Shown here piece after piece: positions 8,188-16,627 of a stretch of DNA of 31,105 nt. Made by a program: the position numbers and the translations under genes. Origin of the DNA: an uncultured Azospirillum sp. (GTDB lineage Bacteria > Pseudomonadota > Alphaproteobacteria > RF32 > CAG-239); the NCBI GenBank assembly GCA_900542055.1, contig UQMA01000016.1:1-31105 (forward strand), in the 5' to 3' direction. The notes under the pieces are model-generated. The model searched no databases and was not told the origin of the DNA. It saw only the letters and a list, made by a program, of their open reading frames with translations. Each line of letters begins with the position of its first letter. Within the stretch, counting starts at the first letter, position 1.

Positions 8188-8781
8188 TTATATTTCTTTG
8201 CGGGAGTTTAAAGCTAATTGCAAAGTTCCTTCATCCATATAATCTAATTCTGCTCCGACAGGTATGCCTTGCGCCAAAGTTGTTATTTTTACATTACAGT
8301 TCTTTAGCTTTGATACCAGATAGTGAGTTGTAATTTGTCCGTCAATGGTCGCGGGAAGAGCTAAAACAATTTCCGTTGTATCGGTTTCAGCTGCTCTTTT
8401 TAACAGTGATTCTATATTCAAATCTTCAGGAGCAATACCGTTTAAGGCCGATAAAATTCCTCCTAAAACATGATATTGTCCATGATAAAGTCCGGCACGC
8501 TCCATAGCCCACAAATCAGCCACGTCCTGAACAACGCAAATTGTCGATTTTTCCCTTTTTTCAGAAGAACAAATCGCGCACGGCGACGAGGTGTCAAAAT
8601 TTCCGCAAATTTCACAGGTTTTGATATTATCAGCCACATTTTGCAAAGCTTCAATCAGAGGCAATAAAATATTTTCTTTTTTCTTTATCAAATGCAGCAC
8701 GATTCTGCGCGCGGAACGCGAGCCTAATGACGGCAATTTAGCCGTTAATTTTATTAGTTTTTCGATATCTTGTCCAGCCAT
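8188..8781 (-). CDS. recR: Recombination mediator RecR
   Basis: RecR acts with RecF and RecO to load RecA at single-strand gaps; recF is also in this window. The best start is the ATG at 8781 (197 residues), seven bases after AAGGGG; an in-frame TTG two codons earlier is less likely. Features are the N-terminal helix-hairpin-helix (LPSLGSRSARRIVLHL), a four-cysteine zinc finger (CEICGNFDTSSPCAIC) and a Toprim domain beginning ICVVQDVADLWAME. The gene follows ybaB after a few bases, and its ribosome binding site overlaps the ybaB stop, giving the common dnaX-ybaB-recR operon. Confidence 0.96.
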   Translation of the reverse strand: MAGQDIEKLIKLTAKLPSLGSRSARRIVLHLIKKKENILLPLIEALQNVADNIKTCEICGNFDTSSPCAICSSEKREKSTICVVQDVADLWAMERAGLYHGQYHVLGGILSALNGIAPEDLNIESLLKRAAETDTTEIVLALPATIDGQITTHYLVSKLKNCNVKITTLAQGIPVGAELDYMDEGTLQLALNSRKEI

Positions 8782-8792
8782 GGACAAACCCC

Positions 8793-9113
8793 TTAAAACG
8801 GCAGTTTCAAACCGCCGAGATTAAGTCCGCCGGTAATATCTTTTAGTCCGTCATTCATCATGGCTTCGGCTTTATTCTGAGCATCATTGCAAGCAGCAAC
8901 AATTAAATCTTCTAAAATATCAACTTCTTCGGGGTTAACCAAAGATTTATCAATTTCGATTTTTTTAGTTAACAATTTCCCTGTTACGGTAACTTTAACC
9001 ATACCACCGCCGCTTGAGCCGATAACTTCAGTCTGTGCTAACTTTTCTTGCGCTTCTTCCATTTTCTTTTGCATCATTTGAGCTTGTTTCATTAAACCTT
9101 GCATATTCATCAT
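8793..9113 (-). CDS. ybaB: YbaB/EbfC nucleoid-associated protein
   Basis: The 106-residue protein belongs to the YbaB/EbfC family of small dimeric DNA-binding proteins, almost always encoded between dnaX and recR. The N-terminus is Met/Gln-rich and helical (MMNMQGLMKQAQMMQKKMEEAQEKL is broken here only for description: residues 1-25), followed by the conserved GSSGGGMVKVTVTGK core. Its ATG overlaps the TGA of dnaX by one base (TGATG), so translation is probably coupled to completion of full-length DnaX (tau). A dnaX frameshift product would not reach this start. Confidence 0.94.
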   Translation of the reverse strand: MMNMQGLMKQAQMMQKKMEEAQEKLAQTEVIGSSGGGMVKVTVTGKLLTKKIEIDKSLVNPEEVDILEDLIVAACNDAQNKAEAMMNDGLKDITGGLNLGGLKLPF

Positions 9114-10810
9114 CAGTTAAAATCCTCACTTATAAATTCATCATCATTGTTATTTGTTTCAAAATTGCTGTTGTTTTCATCCGTGGGGATAATACGGGTT
9201 AATGTTTCAATTTTAGCACCTTTGAATTCATCTAAAATTGCTTTTACCAACGGATTTTCCGCCACATTTTTTTTGTCGGCTTCTTTTTGAGCATTTTCAA
9301 TGTTAGCAATACTCAAAATAACATCACCGGAAATAATGTCTAAACTCCATTTTTGTCCGGTTGATGTTTCTAAAAATTTATTGATTGAAGTCATAAAGTC
9401 AGAAGAAATTCTTTCTGTCGCCTTAAATTTCATAACTCCATTGCCAAATTCAACAACTTCAATGTCATTTTTCATCATATAAACAAGACGCGCTTGTTTG
9501 TTTTTTTCCAGATAAGCAATAAAATCGGTTACTTTGTCAAACCTGCTTTTGACTTGTGGAAGAGAAGGCTTTTCATTCTTTGCAGCAAGTGAATTTACTG
9601 CAGTCGTCACTGTAAAATTTTGTTGTTTTAGGTTAGATTTTTTTTTTATGCTCTCAAGCAATTCTGCCGGAGTAGGGAGGTTTGCCGAATAAGCTATACG
9701 GATTAAAATCATTTCCAAAGCATCAATCGGAACCGGAGCTGTTTGAAGTTCATTCAATCCTTTTATCAGCATTTGCCAAATTTTAGACAGCAATGCAATG
9801 TTGGTTTTTGCTGAAGTTTCTTTCAAAAAAGATTTTTCTGTTTCGCTTAAATTTTCATTGTTTGCAAAAGCCGGAATTAATAAAACTTTAGTTAAAAGAT
9901 GGGTGATATTAATTAAATCGTTCAAAACAGCGGTTGGATTTGCGCCGTTTTTATAAACTTCCTGCAGTTTTTTTACCAGTTCAGGCATATCTCCGCTCAA
10001 AAGTTTTTCAAATATTTCAAAAGCTTGTCCTCTGTCTGCCATGCCAAGCATTTCTTTAACAATATCTGTGCGGACTTTTCCGCTTCCGAGAGAAATAGCT
10101 TGATCAAGCAAAGACAAACCATCGCGTGCCGAACCGTCGGCTGCGGAAGCAATCATATGTAAAGCTTCATCATCGGCTTTAAGATTTTCTGCTGCAACGA
10201 TTTTATTGAATAATTTCATTAAATCATCAATTTTCAAGCGTTGTAAATCAAAACGCTGACAACGTGACAAAACCGTGACCGGAACTTTGCGTATTTCAGT
10301 CGTTGCAAAAATAAATTTCACATGCGCAGGAGGTTCTTCCAATGTTTTCAATAATGCATTAAAAGCATTTTTTGTCAGCATGTGAACTTCATCGATTATA
10401 TATATTTTGTAGCGGCAATTTGTCGGTTTGTAGCGTACGCCGTCCAATATGTCGCGAATGTCATCAACACCGGTACGCGAGGCCGCATCCAGCTCTAAAA
10501 CGTCGATATTTCGTCCGGCAGCTATTGATTTGCAGTTTTCGCAAATTCCGCATGGATGCGTTGTCGGTCCGCCTTTTCCGTCCGGACCTATACAATTTAA
10601 AGCTTTTGCTATTAATCTGGCTGTTGTGGTTTTTCCGACACCTCTTATACCGGTTAAAATATAAGCGTGGTGTAAACGGTTTGATTTTATGGCGTTGGTA
10701 AGAGTTTGCACAAGAGCATCCTGCCCCAATAAATCTTCAAAGTTTTGAGGACGATATTTTCTTGCTAAAACAACATATTGATCTTGTTTTTCTTCTTCTG
10801 CCATAATCAT
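9113..10810 (-). CDS. dnaX: DNA polymerase III subunits tau/gamma (DnaX)
   Basis: DnaX is the AAA+ clamp-loader ATPase of the replicative polymerase. The 565-residue protein shows Walker A GIRGVGKTTTARL (about 53-65), a zinc module (HPCGICENCKS plus an upstream Cys), Walker B with sensor (IIDEVHMLTKNAFNALLKTL), and the SRC motif VLSRCQRF. The tau-specific C-terminal half follows residue about 390. At residues 388-391 the gene has a ten-A tract, and one base of backward slippage meets a stop at once, suggesting a gamma-like product of about 392 residues. The start is the ATG at 10810 or the ATG two codons later; neither has a clear ribosome binding site. The ffs gene ends only 15 bases upstream. 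ybaB overlaps the stop. Confidence 0.96.
   Translation of the reverse strand: MIMAEEEKQDQYVVLARKYRPQNFEDLLGQDALVQTLTNAIKSNRLHHAYILTGIRGVGKTTTARLIAKALNCIGPDGKGGPTTHPCGICENCKSIAAGRNIDVLELDAASRTGVDDIRDILDGVRYKPTNCRYKIYIIDEVHMLTKNAFNALLKTLEEPPAHVKFIFATTEIRKVPVTVLSRCQRFDLQRLKIDDLMKLFNKIVAAENLKADDEALHMIASAADGSARDGLSLLDQAISLGSGKVRTDIVKEMLGMADRGQAFEIFEKLLSGDMPELVKKLQEVYKNGANPTAVLNDLINITHLLTKVLLIPAFANNENLSETEKSFLKETSAKTNIALLSKIWQMLIKGLNELQTAPVPIDALEMILIRIAYSANLPTPAELLESIKKKSNLKQQNFTVTTAVNSLAAKNEKPSLPQVKSRFDKVTDFIAYLEKNKQARLVYMMKNDIEVVEFGNGVMKFKATERISSDFMTSINKFLETSTGQKWSLDIISGDVILSIANIENAQKEADKKNVAENPLVKAILDEFKGAKIETLTRIIPTDENNSNFETNNNDDEFISEDFN
9633..9649 (-). promoter_or_regulatory. Probable slippage site in dnaX (A10 followed by -1 frame stop)
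   Basis: On the minus strand the codons read ATA AAA AAA AAA TCT AAC, a run of ten A (plus coordinates 9647-9638). Reading one A twice, or adding one A in the mRNA, gives AAA ATC TAA, a stop two codons after the tract. The position, after the clamp-loader core and before the tau-specific domains, matches where E. coli makes gamma by ribosomal frameshifting and where Thermus uses transcriptional slippage on an A run. Whether slippage happens here is inference. Confidence 0.6.
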
Positions 10811-10825
10811 ACAATCAAAAAAGGC

Positions 10826-10912
10826 GGAGGAACATTGACCTTAGGCTGATTCGTTACGGCTGCTTCCTTCCGAACCTGACCGGATTGGCGAAAGCCTAAC
10901 CCAATGCCCTCC
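10826..10912 (-). ncRNA. ffs: Signal recognition particle 4.5S RNA
   Basis: On the minus strand this 87-base stretch holds the conserved SRP core GGTCAGGTTCGGAAGGAAGC with its GGAA tetraloop and asymmetric loop. Flanking arms pair into a long hairpin: GGTTAGGC with GCCTAAGG, and terminal GGAGG with CCTCC. The RNA binds Ffh to target membrane proteins co-translationally. A run of six T follows its 3' stem and can act as a terminator. dnaX begins 15 bases beyond the RNA end, a neighbourhood seen in other alphaproteobacteria. The exact ends are estimated from the pairing. Confidence 0.93.
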
Positions 10913-10926
10913 ATAATAAACACATT

Positions 10927-10956
10927 TATAAATGCAGATTTTAAACTTATTTTCAA
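10927..10956 (-). promoter_or_regulatory. Possible ffs promoter
   Basis: On the minus strand TTGAAA (10956-10951) is followed by an 18-base spacer and TTTATA (10932-10927). A start seven or so bases later would begin just before the SRP RNA 5' end at 10912. The match is moderate and the region is AT-rich. Confidence 0.35.
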
Positions 10957-10979
10957 GAAAAAAATCCGCTATTTCCTCA

Positions 10980-12413
10980 CTAATAATGATAAGTCATATT
11001 AAAATTGTCAAAAGATGCGTTACCGGTTTCTTCATCGGAATTTGTTTCAAATATAATTTCAAGAGCTTCTTTTTCGTCTTTGCCAAAAATCACAGGCAAA
11101 CTATTTTCATATAACGATTTTATATCTGTGCTGTAATTATTTTCCGGAGCTGATAAAAATTTTCTGGGAGCCTGATCGACAATTACATCAGCTTGAGGCC
11201 TTATTTCCATTATATCAAGACTATGTTGATTTTTTCCGTTTGGAAAAATACGAAATACACCGCTTATGCCTACAAAGCCGTCAGGCGTAGTTATTGCCGC
11301 ATCCAAGTTTGAAGGATTGTTTTTAGCCAAAGCTGAAGACAAAGCTACGGCATCATAAGCAAAAGTAAAAAGTCCGTTAGGATAGTTTCCGTAAAGGTAT
11401 TGATATTTTTTATTGAAATAAGCGCTGTGAGTGCGTGATAAAACCGGATAAGCGGCTCCGCTTAGTGTGCTTTCTTTATTAAGGCTGGTGTTTTCCCAAA
11501 CAGAAGTTCCCAAAAACATAACATCAGGAGCAAATACGTCATAATAGCCGAACATTGCTGTTGCCGATTTTAAGCGTCCTCCTGATTCCGGTATGATTAC
11601 AGCGTCAAAATCAACGCCTTCGGCTGTTTCTTTCAGCTTTAGCTTTTTGAGTGCTTTGGCGGCTTCTGTATCTCCTTGTCTGGCTAATAATTGCAGCCGC
11701 TGTTTTTCTTTTTTGACAGGAGCCGAACGCTTGTCAAAATCACTCAGCTCTCTGATAATTCCAGAAAAATCAGTTGTATTTGGAGAATAAAAAGCGATTT
11801 TTACCACGCTTCCGCCTTGTTTTTTTGCTGCTTTTACAGCTGCTCTTGCAACAGCAGCTCCAGTCGCATTGTCAGGAATTAGCAAAGCAAATCTGCCGCG
11901 TCCTTTGCTTGCCGCATATTCGATAATTCTGTCTACTTGTTCTTCTATAAGCAACCCTAATGTATATACTTGATTTTGTAAAACCGCTTCATTTGTTGAA
12001 AAAGCAACAACCGGAACATTGCGGCTTCGTGTTTGCGGAGATATTGCCTCAACAGATGAAGACATCAAAGGACCTATAATCATTTTAACCTGTTGGTTCA
12101 ATGCGTTTTCTGCTGCGACGCGAGCTCCTTCGGGAGAGCTTTGGGTATCATAATATTGCAAAATAAGGTTAGGATTGTTCATATCTTCCAAGGCAATCAT
12201 GGTTGCGTTTTTCAATCCTTGTCCGGCTTTGGCGGCGGTTCCGCTTAACGGCAGTAAAACACCCACTCTGAAACTTTCAGGTGTAACAAAAGCTTGTTCG
12301 TTGATTTGAGAAGAATTGTCTGAAAAATCACCTCTTGAAACAATGGTAGGTGAGTGGCAAGCTGATAAAAAAACTGTCAGCGCTAAAATATATTTTGTTT
12401 TAAACACTTGCAT
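10980..12413 (-). CDS. LppC/LpoA-family lipoprotein, putative penicillin-binding protein activator
   Basis: The 477-residue protein starts with a lipoprotein signal: a short basic N-terminus, a hydrophobic core and the lipobox FLSAC, with Cys19 as the lipidated residue. The rest resembles the periplasmic type I leucine-binding fold (FRVGVLLPLSGTAAKAGQGL near residue 50; KMIIGPLMSSSVEAISPQ near 135). This matches LppC/YraM, known in E. coli as LpoA, the outer-membrane activator of penicillin-binding protein 1A. The placement beside rsmI and yraN (yraL-yraM-yraN order, though divergently transcribed here) supports that family. Relatives in alphaproteobacteria lack the N-terminal TPR domain of E. 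coli LpoA, and so does this one, so activation of a PBP is an inference. Confidence 0.8.
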   Translation of the reverse strand: MQVFKTKYILALTVFLSACHSPTIVSRGDFSDNSSQINEQAFVTPESFRVGVLLPLSGTAAKAGQGLKNATMIALEDMNNPNLILQYYDTQSSPEGARVAAENALNQQVKMIIGPLMSSSVEAISPQTRSRNVPVVAFSTNEAVLQNQVYTLGLLIEEQVDRIIEYAASKGRGRFALLIPDNATGAAVARAAVKAAKKQGGSVVKIAFYSPNTTDFSGIIRELSDFDKRSAPVKKEKQRLQLLARQGDTEAAKALKKLKLKETAEGVDFDAVIIPESGGRLKSATAMFGYYDVFAPDVMFLGTSVWENTSLNKESTLSGAAYPVLSRTHSAYFNKKYQYLYGNYPNGLFTFAYDAVALSSALAKNNPSNLDAAITTPDGFVGISGVFRIFPNGKNQHSLDIMEIRPQADVIVDQAPRKFLSAPENNYSTDIKSLYENSLPVIFGKDEKEALEIIFETNSDEETGNASFDNFNMTYHY

Positions 12414-12484
12414 TTTACCTTGAAATAGAAAACAATTATAAACAGCAATTTAGTTTAAAAAAATGGTAATGTAAAGCAAAAGAA

Positions 12485-13324
12485 ATGAAAAACGGTCTGT
12501 ATATTGTGGCAACTCCGATAGGTAATATTTCGGATATTTCAGATAGAGCAAAAACAATTTTGGCACAAGCGGAAGTTATTGCCTGTGAAGATACAAGAGT
12601 GACAAAAAAACTGCTCAGTTTGTTAAATATCGGTTTTAGCGGTAAAAGATTTATAACACTTCATGATCATAACGAACAGGATAAGTCTCAGGAAGTTATA
12701 GATATGGTTGTAAACGAGGGGTTGACTGTTGCGCAGGTCAGCGATGCTGGATCGCCTTTAATTTCAGATCCTGGGTATAAATTGGTTCGTCGATGTCATG
12801 AACAGCAGGTTCCTTTTGCTGTTGTTCCTGGGTGCTGTGCTATAATTTGTGCTTTGCAAATGTCCGGTTTGCCTACAAATCGCTTTATGTTTGCCGGTTT
12901 TATTCCCAATAAAGATAAAGCGCGCGAAGACTTGTTTAAAGAACTGGCTTCAGTTAACACAACGCTGGTTTTTTATGAAACCGCGCCGCGTTTGTTAAAA
13001 ACCTTGCATGTTGCTGAAAATATATTTTCCGGAAGAGAGTTTTCCGTTGCCCGCGAAATAACGAAAGTTTATGAAGAATGCCGTTCCGGCACAGCAGAAG
13101 AGTTAATAGCGCATTATGAGCAAAATACTCCGAAAGGCGAAATTGTTTTTATGGTTGCTCCTCCTCTTGCTTCAACCGAAAGGGAAATTGATTTAGATAA
13201 AATATTATCTGAAAAAATGGCGGAAATGCCGCTTAAGAGCGCTGTATCTGAAATTGTAAAAGAATATGGTCTGAATAAAAACGAAGTATATCGTCAAGCG
13301 GTTAAAATTAAAGATGCAAAATAA
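12485..13324 (+). CDS. rsmI: 16S rRNA 2'-O-ribose C1402 methyltransferase RsmI
   Basis: RsmI methylates the 2'-O of C1402 in 16S rRNA, in the decoding centre. The 279-residue protein begins GLYIVATPIGNISDISDRA, continues with ACEDTRVTKKLL and VSDAGSPLISDPGYKLV, and has VVPGCCAIICALQMSGLPT; these are the tetrapyrrole-methylase-fold motifs of this family. The start at 12485 has only a weak ribosome binding site. The gene diverges from the LppC-like lipoprotein across 71 bases and overlaps yraN by 11 bases. Confidence 0.95.
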   Translation: MKNGLYIVATPIGNISDISDRAKTILAQAEVIACEDTRVTKKLLSLLNIGFSGKRFITLHDHNEQDKSQEVIDMVVNEGLTVAQVSDAGSPLISDPGYKLVRRCHEQQVPFAVVPGCCAIICALQMSGLPTNRFMFAGFIPNKDKAREDLFKELASVNTTLVFYETAPRLLKTLHVAENIFSGREFSVAREITKVYEECRSGTAEELIAHYEQNTPKGEIVFMVAPPLASTEREIDLDKILSEKMAEMPLKSAVSEIVKEYGLNKNEVYRQAVKIKDAK

Positions 13325-13670
13325 AAAGAGCGGTGTTTGGGCTGAAAAGCTGGCTTGTGTGTATTTCTGCTTGCATGGTTTTAAAATTGTCGAACATAAT
13401 TATATAACAGGCAAAGGAACAGGAGCCGGAGAAGTTGATTTAATAGTCAGCCGCGGAAAATTACTGGTTTTTGTTGAGGTCAAAAAGCGAAAAAATCTTG
13501 ATGATGCCGCTTACGCTATTTTAAATTCTCAAAAACAGAGAATATGGACAGCAGCCGAAAATTTTGTGGAGAAGCACCCTCAATTTCAAAATTATGATAT
13601 TCGTTTTGATGCTTTTTTGGTTAATGAAAGATTTGCTTTCAAACATATTCCCGATGCCTGGCGCGAGTAA
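13314..13670 (+). CDS. yraN: YraN/UPF0102 family endonuclease-like protein
   Basis: The 118-residue protein belongs to UPF0102, which has an endonuclease-like fold of unknown role. It keeps the family motifs: N-terminal GVWAEKLACVYFCLHGFKIVE, the acidic GEVDLIV (41-47) and LLVFVEVKKRKN (about 51-62), which together resemble the D-ExK nuclease core. It overlaps the rsmI 3' end by 11 bases and so is probably coupled to it. Its usual neighbour, the LppC-like lipoprotein, lies on the other side of rsmI. Confidence 0.9.
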   Translation: MQNKKSGVWAEKLACVYFCLHGFKIVEHNYITGKGTGAGEVDLIVSRGKLLVFVEVKKRKNLDDAAYAILNSQKQRIWTAAENFVEKHPQFQNYDIRFDAFLVNERFAFKHIPDAWRE

Positions 13671-13690
13671 GTAAAACTTTACAAATTTTC

Positions 13691-13719
13691 TTGGCTAAAA
13701 AACTTTTGTCGATTATATA
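13691..13719 (+). promoter_or_regulatory. Possible polA promoter
   Basis: TTGGCT (13691-13696), a 17-base spacer and TATATA (13714-13719) precede polA by about 30 bases. A second TATAAT-like string (13725-13730) sits just downstream. The AT-rich context limits confidence. Confidence 0.35.
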
Positions 13720-13750
13720 TAAAATATAATTGACCTTTTGGAGATAAGCT

Positions 13751-16504
13751 ATGACCGCTAAAATATGCCTAGTTGACGGTTCGGGATATATTTTCAGAGC
13801 TTTTTACGGTTTGCCGCCGATGACGTCGCCGGACGGAACTCCGGTTAATGCGGTGTATGGTTTTACCAATATGTTTATGAAACTTACCGCCAAAATAGAA
13901 TGTGATTATAATTTGGTGTTATTTGATGCCAAACGTAAAAATTTTCGCAATGATATTTTTCCCGATTATAAAGCTACTCGTAAAGATATACCCGAAGATT
14001 TAATTCCTCAGTTTCCTATTATCCGTGAAGCGGTTGACGCGCTTAGCCTTAATCATCTGGAAATTGAAGGCTATGAAGCTGATGATTTAATAGCAACTTA
14101 TACAGCGCAAGCTTTAGCAAGAGGAATGGAAGTTGTTATTGTTTCATGCGACAAAGATTTAATGCAGCTTATTCGTTCGGGGGTAAGTTTTTACGATCCT
14201 ATGAAAGATAAGTTTTTTACTCCCGAAGATGTTAAGGAAAAATTTGGTGTTTATCCCGAAAAGGTTCCTGATGTTCAGGCTTTGTCCGGAGACAGTACTG
14301 ATAATGTCCCCGGAGTTTCCGGTATCGGACCAAAGACTGCTGCTGAATTGGTTAATATGTTTGGATCTTTATCTGAAGTTCTTGAACATGCTAACGAAAT
14401 AAAACAAAATAAACGCCGTGAAACTTTGTTGGCTAATATTGACAATGCAAAAATTTCTTTGCAATTAGTTACATTAAAATCAGATGTTCCCGTTGATAAA
14501 AATGCCGAATATTACACTTTTCATTGTCCTGATTTGGCAAAAGCTGAAAATTTTATAGATAAATACGGTTTTAACAGTTTGAAAATCCGTATATCAAAAT
14601 GGGTTGAAGAACAGTGCCGCCGCAGCGGACAGAATATTGTTTCGGAACTGTCAGAAAAAAAAGTGCAAAAGCACTATGCCGTAATTCAAAATGAAAAAGA
14701 TTTGAAAAATTGGCTGTCAGAAGCTGAAAAACAACAAAAATTAGCTATAAAAGTTTTTGCAACCGGTAATAATCCTGTTTTTGACAAACCCTTGGGGATT
14801 GCTTTAGCTGTCGAAAATGGAAATGCCGTATATATTCCTTTATCGGACAATGATAAACAAGATCAAATGTCTGATTTGTTTACTGTAAAACCAAAAGAAA
14901 CATCTATCAATTGCGCAAAATTATCGGAATATTTACTGCCTATCTTAAATTCTGATTATGTTTTGAAAATAGGTCATAATATAAAGCTTGATATGCACTT
15001 TTTGGATAGAATGGCAAATGGCGGCTTAAAGCTTTTTCCGTATGATGATTTAGCTATAATTTCTTATGTTCTGGATTCTACGACTCACAGCCATGATATA
15101 AACGCGCTATCAGAACTTTTTTTAGGTTATAAAGCGCAAAATCCCGACAAGGTTTTTGGTGTTGGACGGCAAAAGTCGGCACCTGATAAAATAGAATTGT
15201 CGGTTATTGGAAATTATATGTGCGAGCAGGCTGATTTTATTTTTAGGCTGCATAAAGTTTTGCGTCCGAGATTGTTAAATGAGCATATGGTTACGATTTA
15301 TGAACATTATGATCGTCCGTTGGCGGCAACTTTATTTAATATGGAAAAAAACGGTGTATTGATAGATTCGGCACAACTCAAAGCTTTCAGTTTGCAATTG
15401 CAACTTCGTCAACAGGCTTTGGAACAAGAAATTTATGCTTTAGCGGGAGAAAGTTTTAACCTTGGTTCTCCCAAACAAGTCGGCGAAATTTTATATAATA
15501 AATTTGGTTTAAGCGGCAAGAAAAACAGCAGCGGCAATTTTCAGACGGGAGCTGATGTGCTGGAGCAAATGGCTGAAAGCCACCCTTTACCGGCAAAAAT
15601 TTTGGAATGGCGTGGTATAAGCAAGTTAAAAACAACTTACACTGATACTTTGTTGCAGCAGCTTGATAAAAATGGACGTGTTCACACAACATACGATCAA
15701 ACCAATGTCAATACCGGTCGTTTGTCTTCCAATAATCCAAATCTGCAAAATATACCTATTCGCAGCGAAGACGGGCAAAAAATCCGCCGTTGTTTTGTTT
15801 CTCGTTCGGGATATAAACTTATTTCGGCTGACTATTCACAGGTCGAGCTTCGTCTGATGGCTGTTTTAGCTGATGTTAAAGCTCTTAAACAAGCTTTTGA
15901 ACAAGGGGTTGATGTTCACACGGCAACGGCAATGAGAATTTTCGGTTTGAAAAAAGAAGAAGTTACACCGGAGATAAGAAGGCATTCAAAAGCAATTAAT
16001 TTTGGCGTGATTTATGGAATTTCACAATATGGTTTGGCTAAACAAATAGGAATTTCTCCTGCAGAGGCTAAGAAATATATAGATGCTTATTTTGAAAAAA
16101 TGCCTGAAATAAAAGTTTTTATGGATAAAACCATAGCGTTTGCCCGCAAAAACGGATATGTTGTCACGCCTTTCGGACGTAAATGCGCTGTTGCCGGAAT
16201 TAATGATAAAAATAAAAAAATAGTTTCATTCGCTGAACGGGCGGCAATGAATGCTCCGTTGCAAGGCGGCGCGGCTGATATAATGAAAAGAGCGATGAAC
16301 AACATGTATAAAGAATTAGCTAAAGGAAACTATAAAGCGCGGATTTTACTACAAGTTCATGATGAAATGGTAATAGAAGCTCCTGATTGTGAAGTTGAAG
16401 AAGTGGCTGCTTTGGTAAAAAAAATTATGGAAAGCGCTGTTGATTATGATGTTCGATTTGTTGCTGAAGTCGGCGTGGGAACAAATTGGTCGGATGCACA
16501 TTAA
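13751..16504 (+). CDS. polA: DNA polymerase I, proofreading domain probably inactive
   Basis: Pol I fills gaps and removes Okazaki primers. The 917-residue protein has an intact 5' nuclease domain (about 1-290: GYEADDLIATY at 108-118; SGDSTDNVPGVSGIGPKTAA at 179-198). The polymerase domain keeps motif A DYSQVELR (694-701), motif B with K747 and Y755 (RRHSKAINFGVIYG), and motif C QVHDEMV (868-874). The central 3'-5' exonuclease fold is present in outline but degraded. The E. coli Asp355 and Glu357 positions read Lys334 and Phe336, and Asp501 reads Gln493; only the Asp424 equivalent (D414 in IGHNIKLD) remains. Proofreading is therefore probably lost. GGAG precedes the ATG. Confidence 0.96.
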   Translation: MTAKICLVDGSGYIFRAFYGLPPMTSPDGTPVNAVYGFTNMFMKLTAKIECDYNLVLFDAKRKNFRNDIFPDYKATRKDIPEDLIPQFPIIREAVDALSLNHLEIEGYEADDLIATYTAQALARGMEVVIVSCDKDLMQLIRSGVSFYDPMKDKFFTPEDVKEKFGVYPEKVPDVQALSGDSTDNVPGVSGIGPKTAAELVNMFGSLSEVLEHANEIKQNKRRETLLANIDNAKISLQLVTLKSDVPVDKNAEYYTFHCPDLAKAENFIDKYGFNSLKIRISKWVEEQCRRSGQNIVSELSEKKVQKHYAVIQNEKDLKNWLSEAEKQQKLAIKVFATGNNPVFDKPLGIALAVENGNAVYIPLSDNDKQDQMSDLFTVKPKETSINCAKLSEYLLPILNSDYVLKIGHNIKLDMHFLDRMANGGLKLFPYDDLAIISYVLDSTTHSHDINALSELFLGYKAQNPDKVFGVGRQKSAPDKIELSVIGNYMCEQADFIFRLHKVLRPRLLNEHMVTIYEHYDRPLAATLFNMEKNGVLIDSAQLKAFSLQLQLRQQALEQEIYALAGESFNLGSPKQVGEILYNKFGLSGKKNSSGNFQTGADVLEQMAESHPLPAKILEWRGISKLKTTYTDTLLQQLDKNGRVHTTYDQTNVNTGRLSSNNPNLQNIPIRSEDGQKIRRCFVSRSGYKLISADYSQVELRLMAVLADVKALKQAFEQGVDVHTATAMRIFGLKKEEVTPEIRRHSKAINFGVIYGISQYGLAKQIGISPAEAKKYIDAYFEKMPEIKVFMDKTIAFARKNGYVVTPFGRKCAVAGINDKNKKIVSFAERAAMNAPLQGGAADIMKRAMNNMYKELAKGNYKARILLQVHDEMVIEAPDCEVEEVAALVKKIMESAVDYDVRFVAEVGVGTNWSDAH

Positions 16505-16567
16505 AATATAAATAAAAACTGTCAAAAATATACACAAAAATGATTAATTTTATGACTTTTTGCTATG

Positions 16568-16581
16568 CTTTGCAGGCAAAG
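16568..16581. repeat. Short inverted repeat upstream of gyrB
   Basis: CTTTGC-AG-GCAAAG is a perfect inverted repeat with a 2-base centre, about 50 bases before the gyrB start in the 123-base polA-gyrB gap. It could be an operator or chance; no clear promoter could be placed beside it. Confidence 0.25.
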
Positions 16582-16627
16582 AGGTGTATAAATAAGCCAA
16601 TTTGAAAAACGATAAGGAAAGTAAATT

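Noticed and set aside
16540..16605. A 21-codon frame (MINFMTFCYA...) between polA and gyrB.
   Set aside because: It has no ribosome binding site, sits in the probable gyrB leader, and nothing else supports it.
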